From Lewinellaceae bacterium (GTDB lineage Bacteria > Bacteroidota > Bacteroidia > Chitinophagales > Saprospiraceae), in assembly GCA_020636405.1 (NCBI GenBank), contig JACJXW010000009.1, positions 62,001 to 126,000 on the forward strand: a stretch of DNA of 64,000 nt, in the 5' to 3' direction. Below, in pieces: positions 41,614 to 51,399 of the stretch. A model generated the notes under the pieces. It made no database searches. It saw nothing but the letters and a program-made list of their open reading frames with translations, and was not told the DNA's origin. Both the position numbers and the translations under genes were made by a program. The stretch's first letter is position 1; the number at the start of each line of letters is the position of its first letter.

Positions 41614-44600
41614 TTACTCCTGCTTCACCACCTTCTCTACCCAGATGAGCTCGCCCGATTCAAAAACGGTGAGGAAGTACAAACCATCAGGCAGCAGGCT
41701 TAGCGACAAAGAGTATTCCTCTCTACCGGGCGCCAGCGTGCCGGATTGCAGGGGCCTTCCATCCAGCCCGATCAGTTGGAAGTGGGAATCAGGTTGCAGG
41801 GTGCCCTTCAGCCTCAGCGTCAATTCTCCGGAAGTAGGGTTGGGAATGGCCCTTATGTCTATCTCGGGATTCGGGTAGAAAACGGTATTGACCTGCCCTC
41901 CGCATTGGAGCAGGAAATAGCTTACCTCCTTCGTACAATCGCCACAGGTGGCCCGGAAGGTGTAAAGGGCGTCGCCCTGGGTTATGGTCAGGAAATCAAG
42001 CGTAGAATTGGGAATGACCACCCCGTCTTTCAGCCATTGATAGGTGCAATCCGCTCCTTCGGGAGGGTTGATGACAAGGCCATGTAGCGCCAGTATTTCA
42101 TTGTTGCACCGGAAGCAGGGAACAACCATGCGCACTTCCATAAACGGGCCTATGGATATCCATTCCGATCTCAGCCTTCTTCCGCAGCAGACATCTTCAA
42201 TTTCCGCGAAGTAATTTCCTGCCAACGGTTGTCCGTCAAAAGAGAAAGTGGCCGGGGATGCCGCTGCGGTGGTTGTCCCGAGCAGGCTGCCGTCCCGGTA
42301 CCAACGGACGAGAAAGCCACAGTCCGCCTCAGGATCCGGGGCAAAGTCCAGCTGCAGGTTTACCTGGCCGGGGTTGCAGTCGTCATCTGGCGTAGCCGAG
42401 AAGTTGTTGATGGCCAACTCCTCTTTGATGTCGACCATCAGGGTAAGGGTGTCTTCCGGGCAGACGCCGTTCTTCTTTTTGATACTGAACCAGGTATCCT
42501 CCTCTAAAGGGTTGGTATTCCAGGTAGTATTGGTAGTCCCTGCCCCTTCAATTTCCTGGTAGCCGCTGGTTGCAGTCTGTACACACCATTTCCAGGTGTA
42601 AGGGTCGGGGCCCACGCAGTTGGGCTCATAACGGAGCGTGGCGTCCTCGCCCCGGCACAGGGGAAGCGCTTCAGGAGGGTCGAGGGAGAGCGTCCCCAGG
42701 GGAGCTTCCGAATTGTAAATGCGAATAAAGGTAGCATAGTTGATGGTCCCGCACTGGTTGGTTACCTGTGCCGAGATCAGGTGCTCGGAGTAGCAATCCA
42801 TAGGGCCGCCGGTATAGGACAATCCGACGGGTGTATAGGTGTCGGAGGTGGCGCCATCGACCGGTTCACTATCTTGATACCATTGAATGGAGTATGCGCA
42901 AGCCGGGTGCTCCCCCGAAGAAAAGGTGATGGGCTCATAAACGGAAGGCAGAGCATCCGAGCAAAATGGCCCGTTGCCGTTGTCGAGGCCCCCCGCCGCC
43001 AGATCGCAGAGATAAAGGGTGGCGATGTCGGAAACGAGCCGGTCACAGGGCGTGCCAGGGAGGAAGACGACCTCGGCGTACACACAGGCCGAGTCATAAG
43101 CGGAGTAAAGGCTGGGGAAAAACGGCAGATCCGCAATCCCTGATGCCTGATAGGCAAGAACGAAGGATTCACAAGGAGCAGGAGCTACATACCAATTGAT
43201 GTAATCCACTCCGGTGAGGTAGTCGAGGTCTCCCTGCAGGGGAATGGGGATCATCTCGGCCTGAGCGCAAACGGCCTGGCCGGCAACGGATATTTCCAGG
43301 CAGCAAGGGGTAGCCACCGTCACGAAATCTACGCAGCTGATGGGGCCGAAGGGGCACGGGAATTCAAAACTGACCATGAAGGTGAGTTCTGTGGGAAGCG
43401 GCGTCCCTACTTCAATAATACCGGAAATGCCTGGCAGTTCCCCATCCGATAAGGTGATCTCACCGTTCGGGCTGCTTACGCTCACCATTGCGCTGTTGTC
43501 GGCCAGGGTTGTCAGGTTGTCCACACAAATATCGAAAACATATTGCCCGGCAACCTCCCCGCATTCGATGGTGGCGCCGCAGATCCGGGCACAGTCCTGG
43601 CAACCATCGACAAAAACAGGAAAGCTGCATGCCGAACTGTTGCCGAAGATGTCGGTTGCGGTGGCCGTCACCACCGTTTGCCCGCAGGCGAAGAAACTTC
43701 CGCTGCTGATGTCATAAGTGATGCCCTCCAGTTCACAGTTGTCGATAGCTGTGGCATTGGCGTACGTGGCCGTCCCTCCCTCCGAACAGCCGGGGACCTG
43801 CACCTCGACAGCGGGCGGGCACTGGATCAGCGGAGCTTCTTCATCCGCCACCGTCACCTGGAAGGAGCAGGGCAAGCTCAGGTTGCCACAGTCGTCCATT
43901 GCGGTGAGGGTCACGAAAGTGATGCCTTCGTTGATCAGCGGAGGCAGGCCCGTTCCGGATCCCTGGGTATCGCCGGCCAGGCTGTAGGACACAATTTCGG
44001 GCATTGAGGTGCAGTTGTCGATGACAAGGAGTTCAAAACCGCCGGTATAATAACACACACCCGGATCCGTAGTGTAGGAAAAAGTGCCGGAGCAATCGAT
44101 CACCGGAGGCGTGGTTTCTGCCGGCAGGCTGATCATTTCTTCATAGGTGCAGGTTCTTCCGTCGAGGTATTCTACCGTCAGGCAGACCGGCACGGACGCA
44201 CCGCATGCTCCAAGGCCGAGCACCGGGTTGGCTTCGGTGGATTCCGGTACGCCATCGCAGTTGACGTCCCAGGAGTAGGCGCCCACCAGAATGTTCCCCA
44301 CCGGTACGGCCGTGAACTGGGCGGTATTGCATTCCCGGGGCTGCCAGTTGAAGGAGATGAGGCAGGTGTCCGATAAAGGGCAGGAGAGGCACTTGAAGAC
44401 CTCTACGTCGCCTTGCTGGACTTTGTTGTCACATCCAGGCTGGCCGTCAAAATCAATCGTAAAACCGTCACAGGAGTTGCCCCCAAGATCAGTAGGCACC
44501 CCTTGTATGCCGTATATTTGGCCGCTGCAGGATGGCGTTCCGGACTGGCAACTGATGAAATCGCCAGAGGCCCACATCATTTTATCGCAATCAGAGGGGC

Positions 44601-47600
44601 TTTCTATTGCAGGATCGAAGCTGGCATAGCCGTAATCGACCCCTCCGGCAGTGGTTGCTCCCTTGCTGGGATGATTGCTGCCAGCTTTGTATTTCAGTCC
44701 TGAATCATAATCGGTAAAGGGCGTGGCGCCATGGCCGGGAGTCAGCACCCATTCGATCCCATTGAATTCGTACTCTAATATGCGGGCCTGATGAGAATAC
44801 CAGTCGAACCAGTTTGCAGTAGACTGGGTCGCATCACCGCAATCAAATTGCATGGACCGTTCGGCGATCAGCATGACGCCTCCTTCTGAAAAAGCAATAT
44901 CGGATACGGGATTGGAATAGTTTTGAAAACTTGGATTATCAGGGAACTTTGTATCGATATGGTCCGGTAGTTCGATGATCCTTTCATCCGGCCCGGCAAA
45001 ACCACCGCTGGCCTGGTCGATCTGTACACACCAGATCTCATTCTTCTCATCGATGTTCGGCCTGCCGCGGTCCTCATTCCACTTGCTGTAGTACAGTTTG
45101 CCGTCCAGCTTGTTGTAGGCAATGCCCCAGGGGCGCTGGCCGAGGGCGACAAAATCCGGGTTGTCATCGGAGACGGGGTTGTCGCCCAGGAAGGGGTCAA
45201 AGTTGTCCTGCACCGTATTGGTGTTGAGGTCAATTCTGTAAATGAGGCCGTCGTGAAAGTTGGTGGCGAACAACTGGTGGTGGATCGGGTCGTAACAAAT
45301 ATTGCCATAGCCGGCCCCGTCGCTGGGGATGGTGGTTTCGCCGGCGGCAAAACTGCCTTGTTCTATCAGAGTGCTGATGTTATCAAAGGGGTCTATCTTG
45401 TAGATACGGGAATTGCCGCTGGGGCCGAAGGCAGATTGCGTGCCGCCCGGAGTAATGAAAGAGCATCCGTAAATGGTGCTGGAAGCCGCATAGAAGTTGT
45501 TCTGGTTATCGATCGCCAGGCCGAATACCAGGCCCATATTGGTAAAATTCCACTCATCCGAATGATAGATGTTTTGTCCGCTCAGTTCCTCGGCGTAGTC
45601 ACCGGGGCTATAGGCATCCAGGTTGCGGACGTCTACGATCCCCAGCACCGGGGAGGCAGGGTCGACGCCTGCAGTGTAACTGTCATTCACAAAGCCGGGA
45701 AAACAGGTGATCACCGCCTCTCCGCAATCCCGGCACACCACCGTAATATTCACCTGGAAGGAAGACGCATTGCCGCACTCATCTGTAGCGGTGAAGGTAA
45801 CGGTAGTCGTCCCCTGGGGATAGATGCCGGTAGCGTCGGCCACTCCGGTATAGTCGTTGATCAAACCTACCCTGCCGCAGTCGTCCGATACGATGGGCAG
45901 TGGTACAGTGACGTTTGCCGTGCAATTTCCATCGCCGTCCGGGCTGCCGATCACGGTGATGTCCTGGAAAGCGGCAATAAGGGGAGGGGTGTTGTCCCCC
46001 GGGAAAGTTACCAATTCTTCGTAGGAGCAGGACCTGCCGTCGCCATACTCTACAGTGAGGCAGACAGGCAGGGTTTCCCCGCAAAGGTTAAACCTCAGGA
46101 CGGGGCTGGACGAGACCGACTCCGTCGTGCCGTCGCAGTTGACGTCCCAGTTGTAGGAAACTACCGGGATATTTCCGGACGGCAGAGGCGTAAACAGGAT
46201 CCTGCCGCATTCCTGGGGCGTCCAGGTGAAAGCTATCTCGCAGGCCGTTTCTATACAGAAATCCAGGCATTCATAGCCTATCTGTACGCTGGTGACGGAA
46301 GTAGGGGGCGGCAGGGTATGAGGGGCTACGGTGACGTCGATGGGCATCTTCTGCAGGCTGAAGCCGGCAACTGCCGGGCCTGTCTCCATCTGGCAAGGGG
46401 AGGAAAGTTCGAGGTCGAAGCTGCCCACCAGCATGTCCCAATTTCCGAATCCGCCGGAAGGCAGAAGGCGGCCGTCGGCGTAGAAAAGCTGGTTGAAGAA
46501 GGGCGAAACCATGATCCGGGGGTTCTCAAATTGGGTAGCTTCATCCAGCAGGAAACGGGTGTAGTCCAGTTGCGGCCCCATGCCGTTGGAACTTATTCTG
46601 TGGATGTAATTGAAATTGTCCGCTAATGGCCCAAAGTTGGTGGGGCCGGCGGCGTACAATCTGCCCTGGTTATCCATGCTTACTTCCCGAAACAGTTCCA
46701 CTTGTTCGAACCGTAACCCACCGATGTTGTCAAATTCCTGATCCAGTAAAGAGAGAAAGGCCTGGGAGTTGACAAAATCAGAGCCCACAATGGCGATCTG
46801 GCCGTTGGGCAATTCCAGGCCGTCGTAGATGTCGTATCCGGACTCGAATTTGACGGCATTGACGACTTCCCCCGTACCTCCGTGGATCTCCACCATGATC
46901 CCGTCGTTGTTGGGCGAATCGTTGCCGGTAAGTACGATGTTGCCATTATCCTGGACGCCACCGTCAAATACATTTACGGCGAACAATCCCCGATGGAATT
47001 CGTCATCCGGTACCATGACGCCGTCATAATCGTACTGATTAGCCCACTGGATCATTCCTTCGGCATTGATGTTCATGACGAACACCCGGTCCGTACCCGA
47101 AGGGGGGGGAGGATAAAAGGGTGGGTTGGCTGCCGGGTTGATGGTGCCTACGACGTAATAAGGAAAGCCCTCCAAAACGGGGTCCGCGTGGCGAATAATG
47201 CGGTTGAAGTGTTCCCTTCCGGTTTGCTGGAATTTGCGGCCGAACACCATCTGTCCATTGTCGTCTACTTTCACCAGGATGGACTCGTTGTCCTGAGCCA
47301 CTCCGTTCACCTGGAAGGGCTCGGTAGCGCCGACCAGCAGGCAAGCCCTGGTATCCTTGACGAACTCGAAATCGTGGAAGATAGAGCCTTCGTCGAGCTG
47401 GAAATCCCATTCCAGTTCACCGGTCGTTCGGTTGAACTTGCTGAAGGTGGCATAACGGACGCCGCCCTGCAGGCGCGTGCCGGCAACGTATATCCCGTTG
47501 CCTTCGGGGAAGGACTTGATCTTCGTCGGTGTATTATGTGCGGTATCTCCGTAGATCTTGGCGAAGAAGGGGGAGGGCGGGGTGACGGTAACCAGCCCAT

Positions 47601-48588
47601 TGTTGGTGTTCAGCTCATAGGGGAAGCAGTTGCCGTCCACCACTTCGAAAGGAGTGGGGGTTTCGGTAAAGGACAAGGCGGTATTTTCTCCAGCCTGGCC
47701 CACCACTGTAAACTCCAGGGTGATGATGGCGGTATTGTCGGTGAAATCCAGTCCCTCCAGCGTATTGGAAAACCAGCAGACAGAGAACTGGTTGTCATTG
47801 GGATAATAGGCCTGAGCAGTAAAACTGGGCAGTACAGCGCCGGATACCTGTTCGAATTGCAGCACGTTTGGGTCCCATTCCATCGAGAATTGCAGCCCGC
47901 TCACATTGCTGAAGCCATCCGCCAGGATATCGACGGAAATGACATCTCCTGGTTCGGCCTCCACACTGGATGCGGTAAGCGTCAGGAACGGTGCGTCTGG
48001 CGCATCGCCCACACAGTCTGTAGGGTCGCCGATCTTTACTCCGATGAAATCCACCACCCTGTCACTCTGAAGGTTCGTTATCTGCACTTCCTCCGGGAAG
48101 TCCTCCTCCCATGGGTCGGCTGGGTTCGGAAAATTATAACCGGCCTCCACAAAGCGCCAGCTGGTATTGTTGGCAAAGTCGACATCTCTACCCAGGATCA
48201 GCCGGCGCAATAGGAACAGGTCGGCAGTGTTGACGCTTCCCGTGTTGTTTACATCGGCGGCGATCATCGCGTAGGGATTACTCAATGGCGTGATGCCCTG
48301 AATGTGCTTCCCCATGACAATAAGATCCCGGACACTCACACATTCGGTAGGGTTGATATCCTTGAAAGGCAAAATGGACAGGTTGCTGTTCGCCGGAAGA
48401 TCTAAAAAGGAATAGGCGCCGTTGATATCGGATTGGGTGTTATCTTCCACATCGCCACCCAGATAAACCACCACTTCGGGTACCGGCTGGCCGCTCAGGC
48501 GGTTGATGTGTCCGGTAATGTCGTAGGGCTGGGCGTAGGTACAGGAAGCTATAGAAAAGAACAGGAGGTATAGAAAGAGCTTTTTCAT
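41614..48588 (-). CDS. Giant T9SS protein with dockerin-, cohesin-, PKD- and HYR-like modules
   Basis: A 2324-residue extracellular protein. Signal peptide 1-19. Carboxypeptidase-regulatory-like domain (about 22-70). Dockerin-like pair of Ca-binding loops (DINPTECVSVRDLIVMGKHI near 77 and DVNNTGSVNTADLFLLRRLI near 111). Cohesin-like domain (about 199-332, GDVISVDILADGFSNVSGLQFSMEW). Propeller-like region (about 343-750). PKD+HYR unit (about 785-948). NHL-like propeller (about 960-1395). A second PKD+HYR unit (about 1409-1660, with an extra HYR), Ig-like domains, and a type A sorting domain (about 2240-2324, RAIPNPTSGELTLRLKG). No enzyme domain seen. Its start is only 12 bases after the upstream gene's stop, so it is co-transcribed with it. 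Confidence 0.9.
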   Translation of the reverse strand: MKKLFLYLLFFSIASCTYAQPYDITGHINRLSGQPVPEVVVYLGGDVEDNTQSDINGAYSFLDLPANSNLSILPFKDINPTECVSVRDLIVMGKHIQGITPLSNPYAMIAADVNNTGSVNTADLFLLRRLILGRDVDFANNTSWRFVEAGYNFPNPADPWEEDFPEEVQITNLQSDRVVDFIGVKIGDPTDCVGDAPDAPFLTLTASSVEAEPGDVISVDILADGFSNVSGLQFSMEWDPNVLQFEQVSGAVLPSFTAQAYYPNDNQFSVCWFSNTLEGLDFTDNTAIITLEFTVVGQAGENTALSFTETPTPFEVVDGNCFPYELNTNNGLVTVTPPSPFFAKIYGDTAHNTPTKIKSFPEGNGIYVAGTRLQGGVRYATFSKFNRTTGELEWDFQLDEGSIFHDFEFVKDTRACLLVGATEPFQVNGVAQDNESILVKVDDNGQMVFGRKFQQTGREHFNRIIRHADPVLEGFPYYVVGTINPAANPPFYPPPPSGTDRVFVMNINAEGMIQWANQYDYDGVMVPDDEFHRGLFAVNVFDGGVQDNGNIVLTGNDSPNNDGIMVEIHGGTGEVVNAVKFESGYDIYDGLELPNGQIAIVGSDFVNSQAFLSLLDQEFDNIGGLRFEQVELFREVSMDNQGRLYAAGPTNFGPLADNFNYIHRISSNGMGPQLDYTRFLLDEATQFENPRIMVSPFFNQLFYADGRLLPSGGFGNWDMLVGSFDLELSSPCQMETGPAVAGFSLQKMPIDVTVAPHTLPPPTSVTSVQIGYECLDFCIETACEIAFTWTPQECGRILFTPLPSGNIPVVSYNWDVNCDGTTESVSSSPVLRFNLCGETLPVCLTVEYGDGRSCSYEELVTFPGDNTPPLIAAFQDITVIGSPDGDGNCTANVTVPLPIVSDDCGRVGLINDYTGVADATGIYPQGTTTVTFTATDECGNASSFQVNITVVCRDCGEAVITCFPGFVNDSYTAGVDPASPVLGIVDVRNLDAYSPGDYAEELSGQNIYHSDEWNFTNMGLVFGLAIDNQNNFYAASSTIYGCSFITPGGTQSAFGPSGNSRIYKIDPFDNISTLIEQGSFAAGETTIPSDGAGYGNICYDPIHHQLFATNFHDGLIYRIDLNTNTVQDNFDPFLGDNPVSDDNPDFVALGQRPWGIAYNKLDGKLYYSKWNEDRGRPNIDEKNEIWCVQIDQASGGFAGPDERIIELPDHIDTKFPDNPSFQNYSNPVSDIAFSEGGVMLIAERSMQFDCGDATQSTANWFDWYSHQARILEYEFNGIEWVLTPGHGATPFTDYDSGLKYKAGSNHPSKGATTAGGVDYGYASFDPAIESPSDCDKMMWASGDFISCQSGTPSCSGQIYGIQGVPTDLGGNSCDGFTIDFDGQPGCDNKVQQGDVEVFKCLSCPLSDTCLISFNWQPRECNTAQFTAVPVGNILVGAYSWDVNCDGVPESTEANPVLGLGACGASVPVCLTVEYLDGRTCTYEEMISLPAETTPPVIDCSGTFSYTTDPGVCYYTGGFELLVIDNCTSMPEIVSYSLAGDTQGSGTGLPPLINEGITFVTLTAMDDCGNLSLPCSFQVTVADEEAPLIQCPPAVEVQVPGCSEGGTATYANATAIDNCELEGITYDISSGSFFACGQTVVTATATDIFGNSSACSFPVFVDGCQDCARICGATIECGEVAGQYVFDICVDNLTTLADNSAMVSVSSPNGEITLSDGELPGISGIIEVGTPLPTELTFMVSFEFPCPFGPISCVDFVTVATPCCLEISVAGQAVCAQAEMIPIPLQGDLDYLTGVDYINWYVAPAPCESFVLAYQASGIADLPFFPSLYSAYDSACVYAEVVFLPGTPCDRLVSDIATLYLCDLAAGGLDNGNGPFCSDALPSVYEPITFSSGEHPACAYSIQWYQDSEPVDGATSDTYTPVGLSYTGGPMDCYSEHLISAQVTNQCGTINYATFIRIYNSEAPLGTLSLDPPEALPLCRGEDATLRYEPNCVGPDPYTWKWCVQTATSGYQEIEGAGTTNTTWNTNPLEEDTWFSIKKKNGVCPEDTLTLMVDIKEELAINNFSATPDDDCNPGQVNLQLDFAPDPEADCGFLVRWYRDGSLLGTTTAAASPATFSFDGQPLAGNYFAEIEDVCCGRRLRSEWISIGPFMEVRMVVPCFRCNNEILALHGLVINPPEGADCTYQWLKDGVVIPNSTLDFLTITQGDALYTFRATCGDCTKEVSYFLLQCGGQVNTVFYPNPEIDIRAIPNPTSGELTLRLKGTLQPDSHFQLIGLDGRPLQSGTLAPGREEYSLSLSLLPDGLYFLTVFESGELIWVEKVVKQE

Positions 48589-48600
48589 TGGAGTTGGCGT

Positions 48601-50955
48601 TTACTGTTTGTCACAGGGGATTATGGTCATGGTGGCCGTATCGGAACAACCCACCTCCAGGTCATTGACCGTCAGGGTATAAGTTGTCCCGTTGGCCGGT
48701 GGGGTATCGGTAATGGAGGAGGTGTTTGCCGTTTGGAGTACACCGCTGGCGTCCGTCCACGTCCATTCGTAAGCCAGGAGGCTTTCCTCGCAACTGGATC
48801 CGGAATTTTCCGCCGTCAGGACAATGGGGTCGCCCAGGCAGGCACATTCGTTGGGCGCCAGAGGGCAGCCGATGACGGCGGTAATGTCGCACACTTTTAC
48901 ACAGCAGAGGTTGGAGCTGACGGTATAGCACGCATTGGAGGCCGTATACTGGAAGCAGGTATTGTCCTGCAGCGTATATTCCAGGATGAACGGGCTTTCC
49001 TGCAGTGCCACCCCGTTCACATACCAGGTATAGGTTACCCCTTCTTCCACAAAAGTAATGTAGGGCTCCACCACATCGCCCGGGCACCAGGTAAGCGGAT
49101 AGCAATCGATAAACGCCGGCTCCGACGGCGGCTGAATTTCCCGGATCTCGATAATATTGCTGCTGAGGCAAGGCTCACAACCCGAGGGATTGTTGAGCGG
49201 CTGGCATTTCGCGCGGTAGAAAATACTGGTAAAATCTCCTTCAATGATGAGGTTGGTATTCTGAATGGTGTTGGAAGAACCGAGCGGCAGCCATTCCTCC
49301 TGATCGTAGGAGTACTCCCACAGGATCACGCAGGTGCCCGGGCCGAATCCCACGGCCTCCAGGGTGAAGGCGCTGTTGGGGCAGGCTTCGTACGCCACCA
49401 GGCCGGGCTCCGACTCTACGGGTTCCAGCACAGGGGCTTTCAGGACGATGGTATCGCACACCGGCATAGGATCTACGTTGATGCATCGGGTGAAGGCCTT
49501 TTCCTTATTCGCGCAGTTGCGTACTACCGCCTTCAGGCAGATATCTTCCGTTGCGGCAGTAATGCCGGGCAGGATGAAACTGGCCTGGCCGCTGTAGTCC
49601 GGCAGTTCTGTCTCATTGAGGAACCACTGGATGCTGACAAACTCGCCGGGCGGGCTGACAAAGGGGTCTTCCGGTTGAAGCGCTACCCCGAGAGACAATA
49701 CATCCCCTTCGCACAACCCTACGGACAGGTTGAAATCGTCGGTGGTGGCCATCTCGAGCGCGGCATTGGTAATGGGGCAGCAAATGCGTAGCGGATATTC
49801 AGTGGTGAAGTATTCGCAAATGGCGGGCGCCTCGTCCACGACGAGCTTTGCCCGGAATATCCTTTCCACAAAACCGGCCTCGTTGTCGGTGCAGTCGATG
49901 GCAAGCGCGTTGTGGCCGGCAGGGACAGGGAAAGTGAAATCGGTAAAGGGCGCTTCACCGATGTCCTGCCACCCTGATCCGTCGCCGTCGTTGTATTGCC
50001 AGATCGGGCTGGCCTGGTCGGTGGTCGGCAGGTTTTGGATGCTGAACAAGATCGGTTCGCCGCTGCAAATCTCTGTAACCAACGCCCCGTCGATCTGGTC
50101 CTTGAGCTCCAGCTCCAGCTGGGAAAAATCCGGGATATCGGCCACCATTACTTCAAAACTCTCCACATCGTGGCAACATTGGTTGTCCATGGGGTTGGTA
50201 GTACAGCTAAAGCCGGGTTGGTAGTAGTAGGCCGAAAAACTGATCGGGCCAGCGGCCCCTTCGTCGATACATATCTCAAAGGACACCGCGTTGTCGAAAC
50301 CCGCGTAGTGAGGAGGGGATTCCAGGGGCGCACTGTTCAGTTCTGACAGGGGGAAAGGAGGCGCTGCCGATGGTTGAACGGTAATGGCGGATAAATTTTC
50401 GTGATCCGCATACCAAACGACCCGATGGTCCAGCGCCAGGCTGCCGAACTGGGCCGTAAGGGTAAAACAATCTCCGGGGCAGAGCGTATTCGTGGGCATG
50501 CCGGAGAGGGTAAGGCCACAGTTCTGCGGGAAAGTGGCCACTTCGACATTTTGGGATTTTTGGATTTGGCCGTTTACCAGTTCATCCGTTTCCACCTGCC
50601 AGGCATAGATACCGCCCGGGCTGAAGAAAGGCGCACTGTCCGGGTACGAAAAAGAGGTGCCGTTGATCCCGCTCTCGTCGAAGAACAGGCCGGTATCGGG
50701 CAGTTCGTCCGGCGCCGGCTCGCCGTCAGCCAGCTGCAGTATTTTCAGGCGATACGCTCCTGTGTAATTTTCCAGGGCCATCCATTCAAAGCTCAGGGCT
50801 TCTCCCGGCATCCAGGAGACAGCCCCGCTCGGAGACAGGAGGAGGAATGCGGCCTCCGATTTAAACAAAGCCTGGCCGCTGTTTTCTTCTTTTAGCGGCA
50901 GGAATGAAAAAAGGGCAGTCATCAGGAGAATGGAAAAGGAGTGGATAGTTGCCAT
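48601..50955 (-). CDS. Secreted Ig-like multidomain protein, no sorting domain
   Basis: A 784-residue protein with a probable signal peptide (MATIHSFSILLMTALFSFLPL) and an N-terminal beta-domain of Bacteroidota surface proteins (GEALSFEWMALENYTGAYRLKILQLADGEPAPDELPDTGLFF, then FFSPGGIYAWQVETDEL). After it come several Ig/PKD-like domains with paired cysteines and aromatic strands (for example VIWEYSYDQEEW, YTWYVNGVALQESPF). It ends GCSDTATMTIIPCDKQ, with no 'YPNP' sorting domain and no lipobox. First gene of a two-gene unit with the giant protein, so the two may work together, for instance as partners at the surface. Function unknown. Confidence 0.8.
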   Translation of the reverse strand: MATIHSFSILLMTALFSFLPLKEENSGQALFKSEAAFLLLSPSGAVSWMPGEALSFEWMALENYTGAYRLKILQLADGEPAPDELPDTGLFFDESGINGTSFSYPDSAPFFSPGGIYAWQVETDELVNGQIQKSQNVEVATFPQNCGLTLSGMPTNTLCPGDCFTLTAQFGSLALDHRVVWYADHENLSAITVQPSAAPPFPLSELNSAPLESPPHYAGFDNAVSFEICIDEGAAGPISFSAYYYQPGFSCTTNPMDNQCCHDVESFEVMVADIPDFSQLELELKDQIDGALVTEICSGEPILFSIQNLPTTDQASPIWQYNDGDGSGWQDIGEAPFTDFTFPVPAGHNALAIDCTDNEAGFVERIFRAKLVVDEAPAICEYFTTEYPLRICCPITNAALEMATTDDFNLSVGLCEGDVLSLGVALQPEDPFVSPPGEFVSIQWFLNETELPDYSGQASFILPGITAATEDICLKAVVRNCANKEKAFTRCINVDPMPVCDTIVLKAPVLEPVESEPGLVAYEACPNSAFTLEAVGFGPGTCVILWEYSYDQEEWLPLGSSNTIQNTNLIIEGDFTSIFYRAKCQPLNNPSGCEPCLSSNIIEIREIQPPSEPAFIDCYPLTWCPGDVVEPYITFVEEGVTYTWYVNGVALQESPFILEYTLQDNTCFQYTASNACYTVSSNLCCVKVCDITAVIGCPLAPNECACLGDPIVLTAENSGSSCEESLLAYEWTWTDASGVLQTANTSSITDTPPANGTTYTLTVNDLEVGCSDTATMTIIPCDKQ

Positions 50956-51399
50956 AAAAAGAGTTTTGGGATTTGCTATTTTTTACTGGTACCTGGCAAT
51001 GTTTGAAATGCAAACATAACCCATTAGGCAATGGAAAAGCAGCAACCCTGAGGCTGTAATTTTCTCAGCGGCAATATACTAAAAAAAGACATCCGGCCCC
51101 GGATCAATATCAATTTGGCTATTTTGAGTGGACATCCGGCAGGTTTTTTTAAAAAATCGGTACTGACTTGCCAGCCAATGTTCGGGCCCCGTTAGACTTT
51201 ATTCCAAAATAGTTTTCAGCCGTACAAAATAATTTGGAATGTATTAATGCTCCTTTCCTGCCCGGGTAATTTCCCACAAAAAGGAAGGACTGAAAAACCT
51301 TCGGGCCGGCGTAGCTCCGTTCCGTCAATTTTTACTAATTTGTAACGGTATTTTTTAATACTATAAACAAACAACGCGATACGTTGCGCGGAACAGAGC
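50956..51399. promoter_or_regulatory. Divergent regulatory region, regulator / giant operon
   Basis: On the minus strand TATGTTTG (51018-51011) is an exact -7 box 56 bases before the 784-aa protein. It overlaps a 7-bp palindrome, ATGTTTG-AAATG-CAAACAT (50999-51017). On the plus strand, TAATTTG-type words (51336-51342 and others) precede the regulator, but none is a perfect octamer. No gene is seen in these 444 bases. Confidence 0.45.
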
